A stretch of 64,000 nucleotides of DNA from Agroathelia rolfsii (taxonomy: Eukaryota; Basidiomycota; Agaricomycetes; Amylocorticiales; Amylocorticiaceae). How positions within the stretch are numbered: the stretch's first letter is position 1; each line of letters starts with the position of its first letter. Positions 10,673 to 25,747 of this stretch are shown piece by piece. The notes below the pieces were generated by a model that did no database searches, was not told the DNA's origin, and worked only from the letters and a program-made list of their open reading frames with translations. Made by a program: the position numbers and the translations under genes. The DNA lies in contig JABRWF010000001.1 in the NCBI GenBank assembly GCA_018343915.1, forward strand, positions 5,270,001 to 5,334,000, read 5' to 3'.

Positions 10673-13600
10673 ATGATTTCACCAACTCAACGCAGCGCAA
10701 TTGAAGATTTGATGCGCTCTCTCACAACTGCCACTGCTCCCAGAGGAAAGAGGAAGCTGGCTGGAATGTTTTTACATCTTGTGCCCCAGGAGGACTGGCC
10801 CGAGTACTACAAGGCACGTACCAGTAGATGCATCTCTCTGGCCGCACACATCTGCAGGGCATTGGCATCTAGTCTCAGCTCCTGGCACAGCTCAATTTTG
10901 TGATGAATGCAATCAGATCAATTGTTTCACTCTGCGCTCATGCGAGTAACTAATGCTGTAAACTCAGTAGGATGACCATATCGAGCCCAGGATACACTGT
11001 CCAGTTTGCAGGAATCATCGGAGTTGCTCCAACTTAATCATCTTGTAGTCACTATATGCCTCATAATTATGACTATTACACCATTTTCTCATCCTCTGTT
11101 GCATGTGCTCTGTGTGATAGATGTTCGTCATCCAGAATAATGCCAATGCCCTGCTAGTCATTATCCTTGCTGTCTGTTTAACGTGGTTTCGCCCCTCAAC
11201 AGGTCATACCTGAACCGCGTGCTCTGAACAATATCCGAACTGCTCTGGAAGAGAATCGTTACTCGGAACCACTCGATGTTTATACGGACCTTTCTCTAGT
11301 TTTTTGGAATGCCATGTTCTACAATGAAGAGGACAGCCAAATCGCGAATGATGCCAAGACACTGAAGGTTCGAGGTTGTGATGCGCCTTAGACGACTTTT
11401 TAACGATTGTGTATGATTTAGGGCTTCCTGGATTCGGAGTGGAAACAACAGACCATTCTTCCTGCGCCCAGGTCACTTTCACCCCCTCCACGCGCACCAC
11501 AGAAAGTCCACGCGACTGAAAAAGGTTCCTTGCAGTCGACTCAGGCCAAGGTCAAGATCACAGTCCCAACCCCTGTCATGTCTACTCCTGTAGAATCGTC
11601 AAAATCCGCGAAGAATCCTCGAGTATCATCTCCCTCACGCCCATCCTCTCCTGATATGGATATCGATGTGGGCGGCTCTCCAGAGCCTGATGGTCAGCCC
11701 GAAGACTATGGCTCTATGCCTATGACAATTGCGCGGGACGAGGAAGGGGAGGCGGTTATCAAACAGCTTGAGAGAGGACTTCCACGATGGAAAGGCTACG
11801 GAGAATCAGGCTGGGCGACGGACATACCCCCAGTAAGTCTCAAATACAGCTGTACGGCATTGGCACAGAAGCTGAGTAATTGTACAGGAACGATGGGCAG
11901 ATATTGTTCACTCTATCAAAAGCCACAAAGATGTCATCAAGTACGTGCATGTTTGCACTACCCTGGTGTAGCTGCTTATATTTCTCAGCAACAACCGATT
12001 ATCAGTAGCCCTGGAAGCAGTGCCAGAGGATTCTGCTATTCCAAACCTCTCTTTTCATGTCCGTTCGCATCCAAAATATCATGAGCCGGAACAACGACTA
12101 ATCTCTATTTCTAGCATCCTTTGTCATTGAAAATCATTGAAGTACATTTTTTTTTATCATTGTTGCATTTTGGACGCTGATATCTTCTGTAGACTAAGGC
12201 TCGAGGAAAATTGTACACCTCGTCCAAAGAGTTTGACCTGGAAATGATTCGACTCTTTGAGAAAGGACGTCGATATCATGACCCAGGCAGTGAAGCTTAT
12301 GGCCGGGTGCTCCTCCTCCAGGTACGCCTTTTAAGATTGTTTCTTTTTTTTTTTAAAAAAAAAAATAGCTTAGCTTCTCCTAGCGTCTATATCAGGCAAT
12401 CACATCAAAGACCCCCATCCCCGGGCCTCCATATGCATCAACAACAAACTTTGCCTCGCTTCGAGCAGGCCCTGGGACGGCCCGACCACTTCATTCAACC
12501 GATAGTGAAGGCGTACCAGGCGTGACAACTTTCCGTGTGTCGACCAAGGACCGCAAATTCGTCGACGAGATCACGTATAAAGGGTGGAGCATCCGTCTGG
12601 CCGATTTCCTGCACCTGAGCAATCCGGATGATCCGAGCAGGCCGATCATCGCACAGGTATTCAAGGTGTGGATGTCTGATGAAGCGTGAGTAGTTACATG
12701 ACCCTTCGAAGCCATAACAGCTGTTTGACAGTGGGGTTTGTTAGTGGCAAAGAAAGCGTACCTGGGATCACCGCCTGTTGGTATTATCGCCCTGAACAGG
12801 TGTGTAAGCATGTATGTATCCTAACCCTCCACTGACCAACTCCTAGACATGGCATCCATCTCATCGGCAATTCTGGGAGGGCGAGGTGTTCAAGACAAGT
12901 GAGCCTCAAAGTGCTGTAAATTGTCTCATATTCAACCCCTAACATATGTATGAATGGCCTAGGTCACTTTGCGGACCACACAGTCGAAGATATCATTGAA
13001 AAAATCGGCCTCCAGTTCACGGCACGACACATTCGCGGACGGCCCCGCCCGCCGTTCTGGTACCCAGGCTGGCCGCTCTACGTCTGCGATTCGCGGTACA
13101 ACGACCGGGAGCGGATATTCGTGCGGATCAAGAACTGGAACTCGTGTGTGCCCGAGGAGGTGCGCAAGAGCACCGAGTTCATGCCGATCTACCCGTTCGA
13201 ACGCATGGTTCACCCGAAGCGGTTCATCAGCCCGTTCTTGCAGAACAAGCTGATCAAGGGGCCGGGTGGGATCGAGGAGAGCGCGCACGCTGGTGATGGT
13301 GAACATCAGGACGCAACTGCGGCGGGCGGTGCAGCCAGCTCGTCCTCGGCGGCACCGAACGTGGCAGGTAGCACGCGCAAGCGCTCGAGGCGGACGACGA
13401 CAGCGGGCAGCGCGACGGACCACAATGGCCCGAGCAAAGGTCTGTATGTGGGCGTTGCTGGCGGTGGCGTTCCACCGCCTCTGCCTGTGCCCGTCACCGC
13501 TAGTATGCAGACGCCCAGGGCTGCGGGGTCACAGCAGCAGCAACAACAACAACAACAGCAACAACAGTTAAACAACACCGGTCCGCCGATCCCACCACCA

Positions 13601-14091
13601 GCTCATCTTGCCGTGCCTCTGCGCCCGACGTCGATGCCTGTCATTGATCGGAGTGTGCTCACGGCCGCTGGTGGGGCATTGCCGCTAGCGAACCAGGTGG
13701 TGGTTGAGAAGCTTCCTCCTGAGATCGGTAAGCCCGACGCTGTGTATCGCTGTCTTTATTTCGCAAAACACTGATATCGATTCATATACTACCAGCTAAG
13801 CACTTTGACCGTGACCCAGAGACGAACGAAGTGCTCTGGTTCTCAGCCCCACCCGTCGACCGCGCACGTGAGCCGGGACCACAGCACAGCCTCAAATACC
13901 TGCATTTCCTCGCGATGAAGAGGAAGCGAGAGAATGAGGCCGCCACTACCAATAACAACAGCAATAATAACAATGGCGCTGACGCTGACGCCATGGACGT
14001 TGACGAAGGGAATGATGCTCACAGAAAGAGCAAGGTACCGAAAACGGTCACGGAGGCACTGGCGGATGCACTTGCTGCCGTCGGACAATGA
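10673..14091 (+). CDS. RSC1: RSC1/RSC2-like chromatin-remodelling subunit (two bromodomains, BAH)
   Basis: Subunit of the RSC (polybromo/PBAF-type) remodelling complex; reads acetylated nucleosomes. Exons: 10673-10813, 11203-11367, 11422-11832, 11888-11940, 11989-12058, 12115-12141, 12193-12321, 12396-12686, 12732-12799, 12847-12898, 12963-13727, 13796-14091; all joins keep frame. Bromodomain 1 (FLHLVPQEDWPEYYK|VIPEPRALNN…AMFYNEEDSQI) has the acetyl-lysine Asn. Bromodomain 2 (ERWADIVHSIKSHKDV…FEKGRRYHDPGSEAYG) has His where that Asn is expected. The BAH domain starts at KGWSIRLADFLHLSN and includes FWEGEVFKT and PRPPFWYPGWPLYVCD. The tail is low complexity with a poly-Gln run and a basic KRKREN segment. 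The first intron (10814-11202) is 389 bp and appears to use a GC donor. Order bromo-bromo-BAH matches yeast Rsc1/Rsc2. The start Met could lie further upstream. Confidence 0.9.
13532..13567 (+). repeat. CAG/CAA tract encoding poly-Gln in RSC1
   Basis: Twelve consecutive Gln codons in mixed CAG/CAA order, in frame in the C-terminal region of the RSC1-like gene. The mixed codons suggest a moderately stable repeat. Confidence 0.9.
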
Positions 14092-14299
14092 ATGATAACA
14101 ACAATTACGAGATGCTTGCTACTTTACTACTGTTTCCTTACACCTCTCTGTTCGTAGCGTGGACAATATACTACTGTTCCAATATGGCTTCAAGGCACAT
14201 AACATAACACTCTGGGGTTTTCAAAAGAAAAATATCGTTTTTACCGATCTCTTGACAAACCCCTCTACTTTGGATAAAGGATTCGGTAAAAAGGTCTGA

Positions 14300-14338
14300 T
14301 CACGTGACCTACTTATCTGCCAAAATTGAATCACGTGA
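14300..14338. promoter_or_regulatory. Paired TCACGTGA palindromes
   Basis: TCACGTGA occurs at 14300-14307 and 14331-14338, 31 bp apart start to start, in the 3' intergenic space between two convergent genes. CACGTG is the core bound by bHLH factors. No start codon is nearby, so a promoter role is not shown. Confidence 0.3.
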
Positions 14339-14951
14339 TGCTGGCTTTTAGCGATCCTTTTACTCGGAGTAAGGTGGTTAGTAGAAGTATTGATAGAAAT
14401 GGGGCTTTTCCCTGGAAAACTCCGAAGTGTAAGCCACGCTCGTTGCCTCGATGTGTCCTCACCATTGGTTTTCAATGGCGTAAGAGCACCCCGAGGGTAG
14501 GGGGGAAAATGGGGGGGTTGAAAGGAAAAGAAAGACCCCCCAAAATAAAAACGGGAAAAAACCCACTCGTGAGAGCGGGAAAAACCCAAGTGAGGGAAAA
14601 ACTCCTCGTAAAGGGAGAGAAAAACCTCACGAAAAGAAGAAAAAAAATAAAGATAAAGATAAAAAAAAAAAAAAAGAAGCGAGAACGAGGCCAGAGAACA
14701 GAGAGCACAGAGAGCAAGCACGCAGAGCAAGAGAGCAACCCAGAGCCGAAGATACCCAGAAACCAGAAAGAGCCAGAGTCCAAGAGCGCGTATCCAAGAG
14801 AAAAGAGAAGATTCAAAAAGAAAAAGAAAAGAAAGAAAGAATAAAAAGAGAAAAAATTGAAACTTCCCATGATTCAGACCCCAAGTCCCTCACGAATCAC
14901 CCTTCCCCTCTACCCCCCACCTCCCCAGCCACAAATGCCATTTATTGCTTT

Positions 14952-15953
14952 TTACAATCGTTCGCTGTCACGAAGCTTGTCAAACTTTTGTCCGACCCAC
15001 TTCTTGACGCCCTTCCAGCCCACCTTAAGACCCCATCGACGCTGATGATCTTCTTCCCCCTCCTCGTACTTGACCACCATCTCGAGGATGATCTCCCTCA
15101 GCAGCGGCAGGCCGGCATCCTGGCCACTGAGGTCGTCCGAAGAAGGTACTTGAAGACCGGCGTCCGACAGGGGCTTGAGGTACCTCTGCGCGAACTCAAA
15201 CTCGTGCGTCACGGGTTCGGACATGGGTGTAGGGGTAAAAGTTGTTGTGGCGGTGGGGGTCTCTCCCATCGTCTTCGTCTTTGTGTGGGTAGAGGGGATG
15301 GGGATAAGGTCGACGTAGACACCGTCGTCTTCGTCGTCTTCGTCTTCGTCGCTCTCGGACTCCACCATCGAGCCTTCGATCAACGAGGTCCACGGGGCCA
15401 GGTAGACATCGAGGGGCTTCATCATGCTAGGACGCAGAATCGAGTCATCGTCATCGTCGTCGTCGGACTCCTCTTCCTCCTCCTCTTCGTCATCATCATC
15501 GATCGTGACCGCAGTCCAATCGTAGTCGTCGCAGAGTGCATCAAGCGCACGCTCGAATTCCTCATCAGTGATCGGCTGCTCCTCCCTGCTGTTGCTGCTG
15601 CCGCTGGCAACGCTCGTCATCGTCTGGATCGCCAAGGGGTTGGTGTAGACACGCGCTTCGTCCCCAATGTCGGCCAGCGATGCTGCAAAGGAGGAGGTTG
15701 AGTAAATGGAGATTGAATCCGAATACTCACTGAGGGATTCATCCACATCCAAGCCGGTGCAGCAATCGTCATCCTCTGAGGTCGTCGTCGTCGCCAGGCT
15801 TACAACGCTGGCTGACAACCGCAGGGGCTTGAGGCCGCCGGAGCGGATACGCCCGGCTGGGTAGTGGTCCCTTTCGAGTTGTTGGTTTGCACTGCGCGCA
15901 AGTCGAGAGAGGTCGATCTCCCTTTGCGCCAGCTCTAGCAATGAATAAGGCAT
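14952..15953 (-). CDS. Hypothetical acidic protein, paralog A
   Basis: Single-exon gene of 333 codons. The start MPYSLLELAQRE is chosen because paralog B begins MPCSVFQLAQRE at the equivalent place and the upstream ORF extension is a translated CA microsatellite. Shared blocks: ERDHYPAGRIRSGGLKPLRL and SASVVS near the N-terminus, SDSISIYSTSS, ARVYTNPLAI, and a basic amphipathic C-terminus GWKGVKKWVGQKFDKLR. Copy A alone has a long Asp/Glu block (about residues 175-200) followed by acidic clusters. No signal peptide or TM. I do not recognise a domain. The conserved ends with a variable middle suggest a family whose ends bind something. Confident as a gene, function unknown. Confidence 0.75.
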   Translation of the reverse strand: MPYSLLELAQREIDLSRLARSANQQLERDHYPAGRIRSGGLKPLRLSASVVSLATTTTSEDDDCCTGLDVDESLSEYSDSISIYSTSSFAASLADIGDEARVYTNPLAIQTMTSVASGSSNSREEQPITDEEFERALDALCDDYDWTAVTIDDDDEEEEEEESDDDDDDDSILRPSMMKPLDVYLAPWTSLIEGSMVESESDEDEDDEDDGVYVDLIPIPSTHTKTKTMGETPTATTTFTPTPMSEPVTHEFEFAQRYLKPLSDAGLQVPSSDDLSGQDAGLPLLREIILEMVVKYEEGEEDHQRRWGLKVGWKGVKKWVGQKFDKLRDSERL

Positions 15954-15984
15954 GTTTTTTAAAAAAAAAAATTGCTTTGGGGGG

Positions 15985-16036
15985 TTGTGTGTGTGTGGTG
16001 TGTGTGTGTGGTGTGTGTGTGTGTGTGTGTGTGTGT
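15985..16036 (+). repeat. (GT)n microsatellite in the 5' leader of paralog A
   Basis: Dinucleotide run with two GG interruptions. The equivalent CA run is present upstream of paralog B at 25863-25887, so it was part of the ancestral leader. Confidence 0.85.
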
Positions 16037-16070
16037 TAGGTGAGGAGGGACTTGGGTCGCTCGAAGGCCC

Positions 16071-16080
16071 TAATTTTATA
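16071..16080 (-). promoter_or_regulatory. TATA-like box of paralog A
   Basis: TATAAAATTA on the minus strand, 118 bp upstream of the ATG. It lies inside a block nearly identical to the region upstream of paralog B, so conservation supports it. Confidence 0.6.
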
Positions 16081-16149
16081 GAACATAGGATAGGAGATGG
16101 GATAGGAGGACAGACGAGACTTTGCGCATGTAAAGGGGTATAACACCGC

Positions 16150-17661
16150 CCCAAGATAGGGACAGACGGATTTCAAGGAGAAAGGAGTGTTCTCGACCAG
16201 TTGCGCAAGGAATATCTCGTACTCACATGTAGCAGACTGTACTTTTCGACCATCACACCCGGAATTGTCAGTGTTCACTTGCAATCAACAGAAAAGCAGA
16301 CGTTGAAGGGGCTATGAAACCTTGCATGGGTCCACCACGACTTCACGAATGAACACCAGAAGAGGCCAGGTACGCCTCCTAGACCCCTTTACATCCAGCC
16401 GCGAATATCACACGATCGAACGCCCTCCTAAATTTCGAATCTTGGGGAGAAGAAGAGTCTAGAGTGCGGATGACCAGCCTTTGCGGCTGGCAAGCCGAAA
16501 GTCGTGCAAGTCAGCATGCCAGTGTGGACGAGTTGTTCGAGCCAAACCCGTTCAAGGTTTTTTTTGTTGAGATTCAAGGAGGGTTGTGTCAATTCCGTCC
16601 GAAATCTTTTAATCTAGCATATTCTATCTCCAAAAATTTCTTGGTTATCGAGTAAAGAACGATGTTATTGGGACAGTGTTAGATCTACTAGAGGTGTGGT
16701 GGTATGACGCGCAACAAGGCTGACCGTGACTGACTCGGAGTAGGAGTAGATTTCCGAGCAGAGTCATCTTGTCATTACGTCATCCCTCACGTGATGATAA
16801 TCGATCACATGTACGTCAGCCCAGGGCCCGGGTCCGAGTCAGCCTCCAACCCAGCCACCGCTCTCAGGCTGTAGGCTTACTAGTACCTGGCTGAGTCCTG
16901 TGTTTCGTGTAATGGTGATCAACAGGTGATATGTGTATTGCGGAATAGTGATATGGACTCTAAGGCACGCGCTCCACACTATGATAGCTCATAGCGTTCA
17001 AGTCCATGTTGCCAATGAGGCCTGGACTCGCAAGCAACTACCAACTATGCTTGTAGTATTCTCACATTGTGCAACCGGTGTATTCTGAGAGGATAATCCA
17101 TGTAGCTGGCAGTAATTACGTAGAATGGTTTAATCCTGGAATTAGGTACAAACAAGCATTCGGACGATTGACTCGGAGATGTCGAGCTGCACTACAGCTG
17201 GACAGATTATCGCCCACAGCTGTGAAGTTTCTGCTGTTGATCCAGTCAAAAACCCCCACATGGGCCTGAACGGACTCGATCATTTCCTGCTTTATCCTAC
17301 TGTTGAGTGTTCCGATCTGTGAAGCGCTTGATGGCAATGAAATCATTGTTATACACATAGGCACATATGCAAGCAGGTGCTACCACCGGTGCACCATCTG
17401 AAAGCTGTGCACATTCTAATCTTCGTAAAAGACGCACAGCTGGTGGTGTCTCGAACTGTTGTGAGCACATAAAGGCATTGTGATCGTAAAAGGATTAATA
17501 AATGATCTAGTACACGTGGCAAACAAGGTTCACAATAATGTAGAGTACGAGCAAAAACGATGCGTAAAGGGGGGGAGGGGGTTGGTAGCACTCCGGAGGG
17601 AGAGCTACACAAATATGGAGTATACACACACAAACACGAATGATCATATCCCCTAACCAGC
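16150..17661. other. Intergenic, no gene seen
   Basis: About 1.5 kb between the paralog A promoter and the 3' end of the ISWI gene. It holds CACGTGATGA at 16791 and scattered short ORFs without coding character. No repeat shared with the rest of the window was noticed. Confidence 0.4.
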
Positions 17662-22268
<4,607 letters not shown>

Positions 22269-22404
22269 GATCAATACAGAGTTGAATACAAAGATAAAAT
22301 TTCAGAGAGTGCCAAGATATTCAAAAGCCTGAACACAGGAACAAGAATGAAAAAATGATGAGCCAGAGACGAGGGTGTGCAACCGACAGCAGCGTTTATT
22401 GAAC

Positions 22405-22545
22405 TGCAGTGGGTGGTAAATGCCAAGCGGAGTTACAATCCGCGCTCCTTCGACGCGTTAAATCACGTGGACTAGCCATCCACGTGACTTTTATGATTAT
22501 TATTATTATTGTTATACCGCACCATGTACTGAGAACAAAGAGTGA
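22405..22545 (-). repeat. tRNA-like hairpin plus LINE 3' tail, copy 1
   Basis: Minus strand: LINE 3' signature GTACATGGTGCGGTATAAC with an AAT repeat tail, then ACGTGATTTAACGCGTCG and a perfect hairpin GCGGA-TTGTAAC-TCCGC followed by GGCATTTACCAC. The same order recurs at 27850-28135. The 5-bp stem with a 7-nt loop resembles a tRNA anticodon or T arm, but no complete cloverleaf is visible. It lies just upstream of the ISWI start. Confidence 0.45.
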
Positions 22546-22859
22546 ATGGCATCCGAATGTTTGCGGTGTGTGTGTGTGGGGGGGGGGGATGATGAAGGAA
22601 TACGATGAGTATGCATTGAACCGGGTTCTCAAGTTAAAATATTAGTGATTTGTATCAAATAGTATAAGCCCTGTTTAATTATATCTAGACGAGGCAATCA
22701 CGATCCAGTAGCAAGCTGTTCGACTCACTCCAGACAATAATCAAGTTGACAAAGCCTTGTAACTTTGGGATCTTGGCATATATCTCCCTTCCCGAAACCA
22801 AAAACTGGGACAGCGGGTTGATGTAGACATGGCAATTTTATTTTAAGAGCAAGCAATCG

Positions 22860-25086
22860 AAATCGCACCCGGCGATGGTATCAATAAACTTATGTATCTT
22901 ACCAATCTTGAAAGCACCCTGGTTCGGCGGTTTGAGCTCTTTAAGTATGCGACAGACCTCAGCAAGACAATATCAGTGCAGCTCAATTAAAAGCCATCTA
23001 GATGACGCCTGCCAGTCATATTTACAAGTATCGACACCTTGATAACTTGTTGCAGCTTTTGTACGAGCTATCGAAGAGGGTGGCGGATATTGATGAGGCA
23101 ACATTAGCTCAAGAACCATCGATTGAACTCACTCCTTATGGATATATTAACGAAGCTGGACACCTGAGTAACCTAGGAAATATGCTTCAACTGAGATTCG
23201 AACATTCAGGAAACATCGAAGACTTGGACACTTCAATCTTGACAAAAAGATGCGCTGTTGAGCTTATCCCTGACAGGCACTTTAGTAAATGCATAATATT
23301 GGCGTTGGACTCTTAAGGAAATACGACCATTTACGCCGTTCTGAGGGTCGATCGTGACGCTTGCTACGGATCAATTGCCTTTTGCGAACTCGCACTGGCA
23401 GAGGAGTTGTTCGCTCGGAATTTTCACTTTTGAAAGCGGGTCATGTTTTCATCGAGCTTATCGCTCGCGTTATCTAGCTTGGCAGATCAGTCAGTGAGAG
23501 ATTTCAAGATACATCATCGATCGGCACCGCAGTCAATATTCTGGTCTGGTTTCAATAGCGTCCATATTCAAGCGTCCATACCTAGCTTTGGAATGACTGG
23601 GACAATGTCATCTGGAGTCAGCTACTCCATCTTCGAACGCCTACGCATGACCTGAAGCGCAATCATCTTCAAGTTGAGCTCGCCACACAGTTGGAATCAG
23701 TTTCTCGCGGGCTGGAGCTATCTAATACTAGGTTGAACATTACGCAAGGAAAAAATCATCAGAAGCGCCGACGAGTAATTACCCCTAGAGAAAACCGCAC
23801 TGGACCATAGACGATTGGCTGAGCAGTGGAAGAAGCTGTTAACCTCAGTGCGTCAGTGCCCGAGATACGACAGCTTTTTGCCGCCTCGAACGGTTGTCCA
23901 TCTGGCCCCCGCTGCACGGCCGGGAGGTGTCGTTGTCGTTAATATTAGCCAGCTGCAGTGTGATGCGATCATCTTGCAGATCAACGACGGTTCTGGTCGA
24001 CTCGGCCACGTGCCCTTTCCTTCTGCTTCTCTTGGGTCTATTGAAATCGCACATAAATTGCTCACAAAACGTTTGGATGGCAGAAACGTTCGTCAATCGA
24101 GTAATTTTTCCACTTCTGCGCTCGAACCAGATGATGGCGCGCGGCTAATAGAGGAGCTCACATTATGTTTAGGCAAAGGATCAAATTGGCGGGGGACGAC
24201 ACATGCATTCTTCTGATGCTATGGACGTCAATTGTAGGGCCCATTATATCTGAGCTAGGATACATAGTATGTTAACAAGGTCTCAATCTTTGCACATTGC
24301 TTAGAAAATCCTACAGAACCCACCATCAAATGGCAAGCTTCCACGAATCACCTGGTGTACCACCGGACCTTTGTCATTTCTATCTTTTCATGCTGCCGGC
24401 TACTACAGCTCTGGCTCGGACTTACCACAGCATAAAGCGTATCATTATATGGTTTCATTTTATACACCCGGCATCTCTTCGAAAATCCGACTTCGCAGGA
24501 CAGTTCAATGGGGTTTGGCAATCTCTCAACCGAAGACGCCTGGCCAACATCCACTCCCAGGTACGGCCACCGAAGTGAAATCAGTAGAATCGCTCCTGAA
24601 TCAGAAACATCTTTACAGGTTGGATGACTCTAAATCGACGGCGACGGCTGTCTTAGACGCGATGGAGAAGCATAGTTGGATACACCTTGTTTGCCAGGGG
24701 TATAGCGAGAAGACGATCCCCTGAAGAGCATGTTCATGCTACACGACCGACCTCTGAGCTTGGAGACTATTTCGCAGAAATCGTTGAAACTTGGCGTTCC
24801 TCTCGGCATGTCAAACCGCAACAGGCGACCGGAAGAAGCAGCGCATTTTGCAGCAGGCATGCTCATGATTGGCTATAGCACAGTGATTGCTACGATGTGG
24901 TCTATCAAGGATGCGCATGGGCCGATTATCGCTGAAGAGTTCTATAAAGCTATGGTGCGTGAGGATATGAAGACGGAAGATGGACAAGCTGCGTATGCTC
25001 TGCATGGTGCGGTGGAGCGGCTGAGGAGCCAAATTGGGGAGAATGACTTTTTCTCATGGCTTCCATTTATTCACCTTGGTGTTTGA
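22860..25086 (+). pseudogene. TPR-CHAT protein relic
   Basis: Remains of a TPR-CHAT protein, a caspase-like family common in Agaricomycetes. TPR-type repeats: LSNLGNMLQLRFEHSGNIED (about 23165-23220) and similar text from 22870. A linker WKKLLTSVRQCPRYDSFLPP precedes the CHAT domain (VVVVNISQLQCDAIILQ, 23930-23985). Downstream pieces HAAGYYSSGSDLPQHK, TPGQHPLPGTATEV, HLVCQGYSE and SIKDAHGPIIAEEFY are the CHAT core. It needs several frame changes, one near 24720 (…SEKTIP stop, resuming LKSMFMLHD). The catalytic Cys motif SACQTATG is present only out of frame near 24807-24830, and HxCHG reads HLVCQG (Gln for His). No continuous protein is possible; not a set of introns, because breaks fall within conserved blocks. 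Confidence 0.75.
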
Positions 25087-25510
25087 TATTATATATATTT
25101 TTAATGAAAATTCCTCTTGCGGAAAAGATGCAATCATTTTCCACTCTTCAACGGGCTATGAGGATATTGCGTAAATGACACAGGCGCTTCCTGTTCGTGG
25201 CGTGTGGCAATTAACATGCGGCTGGCTGGTGGCTGCGTATTTCTTTCGACACCAATTGAAACACTGGCTTGTCATGGTCACATTAGTGCTACTTACCTAT
25301 TATCCACATTTCTTGTACCTTCATGCGCTTAAAGCATGGGACAGGGTGATACCAGGCTCATTCACGTCTCAATTACAAACCGCTGCGTGCATCAAAGTAG
25401 CGACCTTGAATTTTCTCCTCTCTTTCCTCCTTTCTGTCTCATTCCCCTATCGAAGAATACTGCACAGCCCTACCCACCACATGCCGTGCCTTTTCAATTA
25501 ACGGAGTACT
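25087..25510. other. Intergenic, no gene seen
   Basis: One 108-codon ORF (25175-25501) is hydrophobic but shows no homology and no coding pattern that I would trust. Confidence 0.35.
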
Positions 25511-25747
25511 GCAAGGCCTAGACGGCCTAAAGCTAAGTGTAAAGGGGAACAAGTCGACCTGACAGCGGCGGACAAGAGAAAGTGAAGTTAAGCCGTGAGT
25601 AAGGTCTACTCGGATCGAGTTTGGCTGTATGGACCAGAGACGATTCGAGTAGACCTTGCTTACGACTTACCTTCACTCTTTCTTGTCCGCCACTGTCAGA
25701 TCAACTTACTCTCCTTTACGCTTAGCTTTAGGCTGTCTAGGCCTTGC
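25511..25747. repeat. Fold-back element with 102-bp arms
   Basis: Arms 25511-25612 and 25646-25747 are reverse complements of equal length with a 33-bp loop. Both outer ends read GCAAGGCCTAGAC. It ends within a few bases of where homology to the paralog A promoter begins, so it seems inserted just upstream of the paralog B promoter. No ORF inside. Looks like a non-autonomous MITE or fold-back element. Confidence 0.8.

Larger units (their letters stand above)
14440..16130 (-). repeat. Inverted duplicated block, copy A
   Basis: Matches 25745-27345 in opposite orientation. Shared parts, in transcription order: promoter with TATAAAATTA and TTCGAGCGACCCAA, a CA-repeat 5' leader, the coding sequence, a pyrimidine-rich 3' flank containing TCTTTATCTTTAT, and an end reading TACCCTCGGGGTGCTCTTA. 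Homology stops near 14440. Confidence 0.8.

Noticed and set aside
12959..13578. Long minus-strand and alternative-frame ORFs over the RSC1 BAH exon
   Set aside because: Shadows of a GC-rich coding exon; the plus-strand frame carries the BAH domain and poly-Gln.
14221..14870. ORFs of 130-170 codons on both strands
   Set aside because: They translate purine/pyrimidine low-complexity sequence in the 3' flank of paralog A; the same flank in copy B gives unrelated ORFs.
14988..15701. 237-codon plus-strand ORF
   Set aside because: Antisense of paralog A. The minus frame is conserved with paralog B and this one is not.
22405..22500. A complete tRNA gene
   Set aside because: Only one arm-like hairpin is convincing; acceptor stem and A/B boxes do not fit, and the second copy has stem changes.
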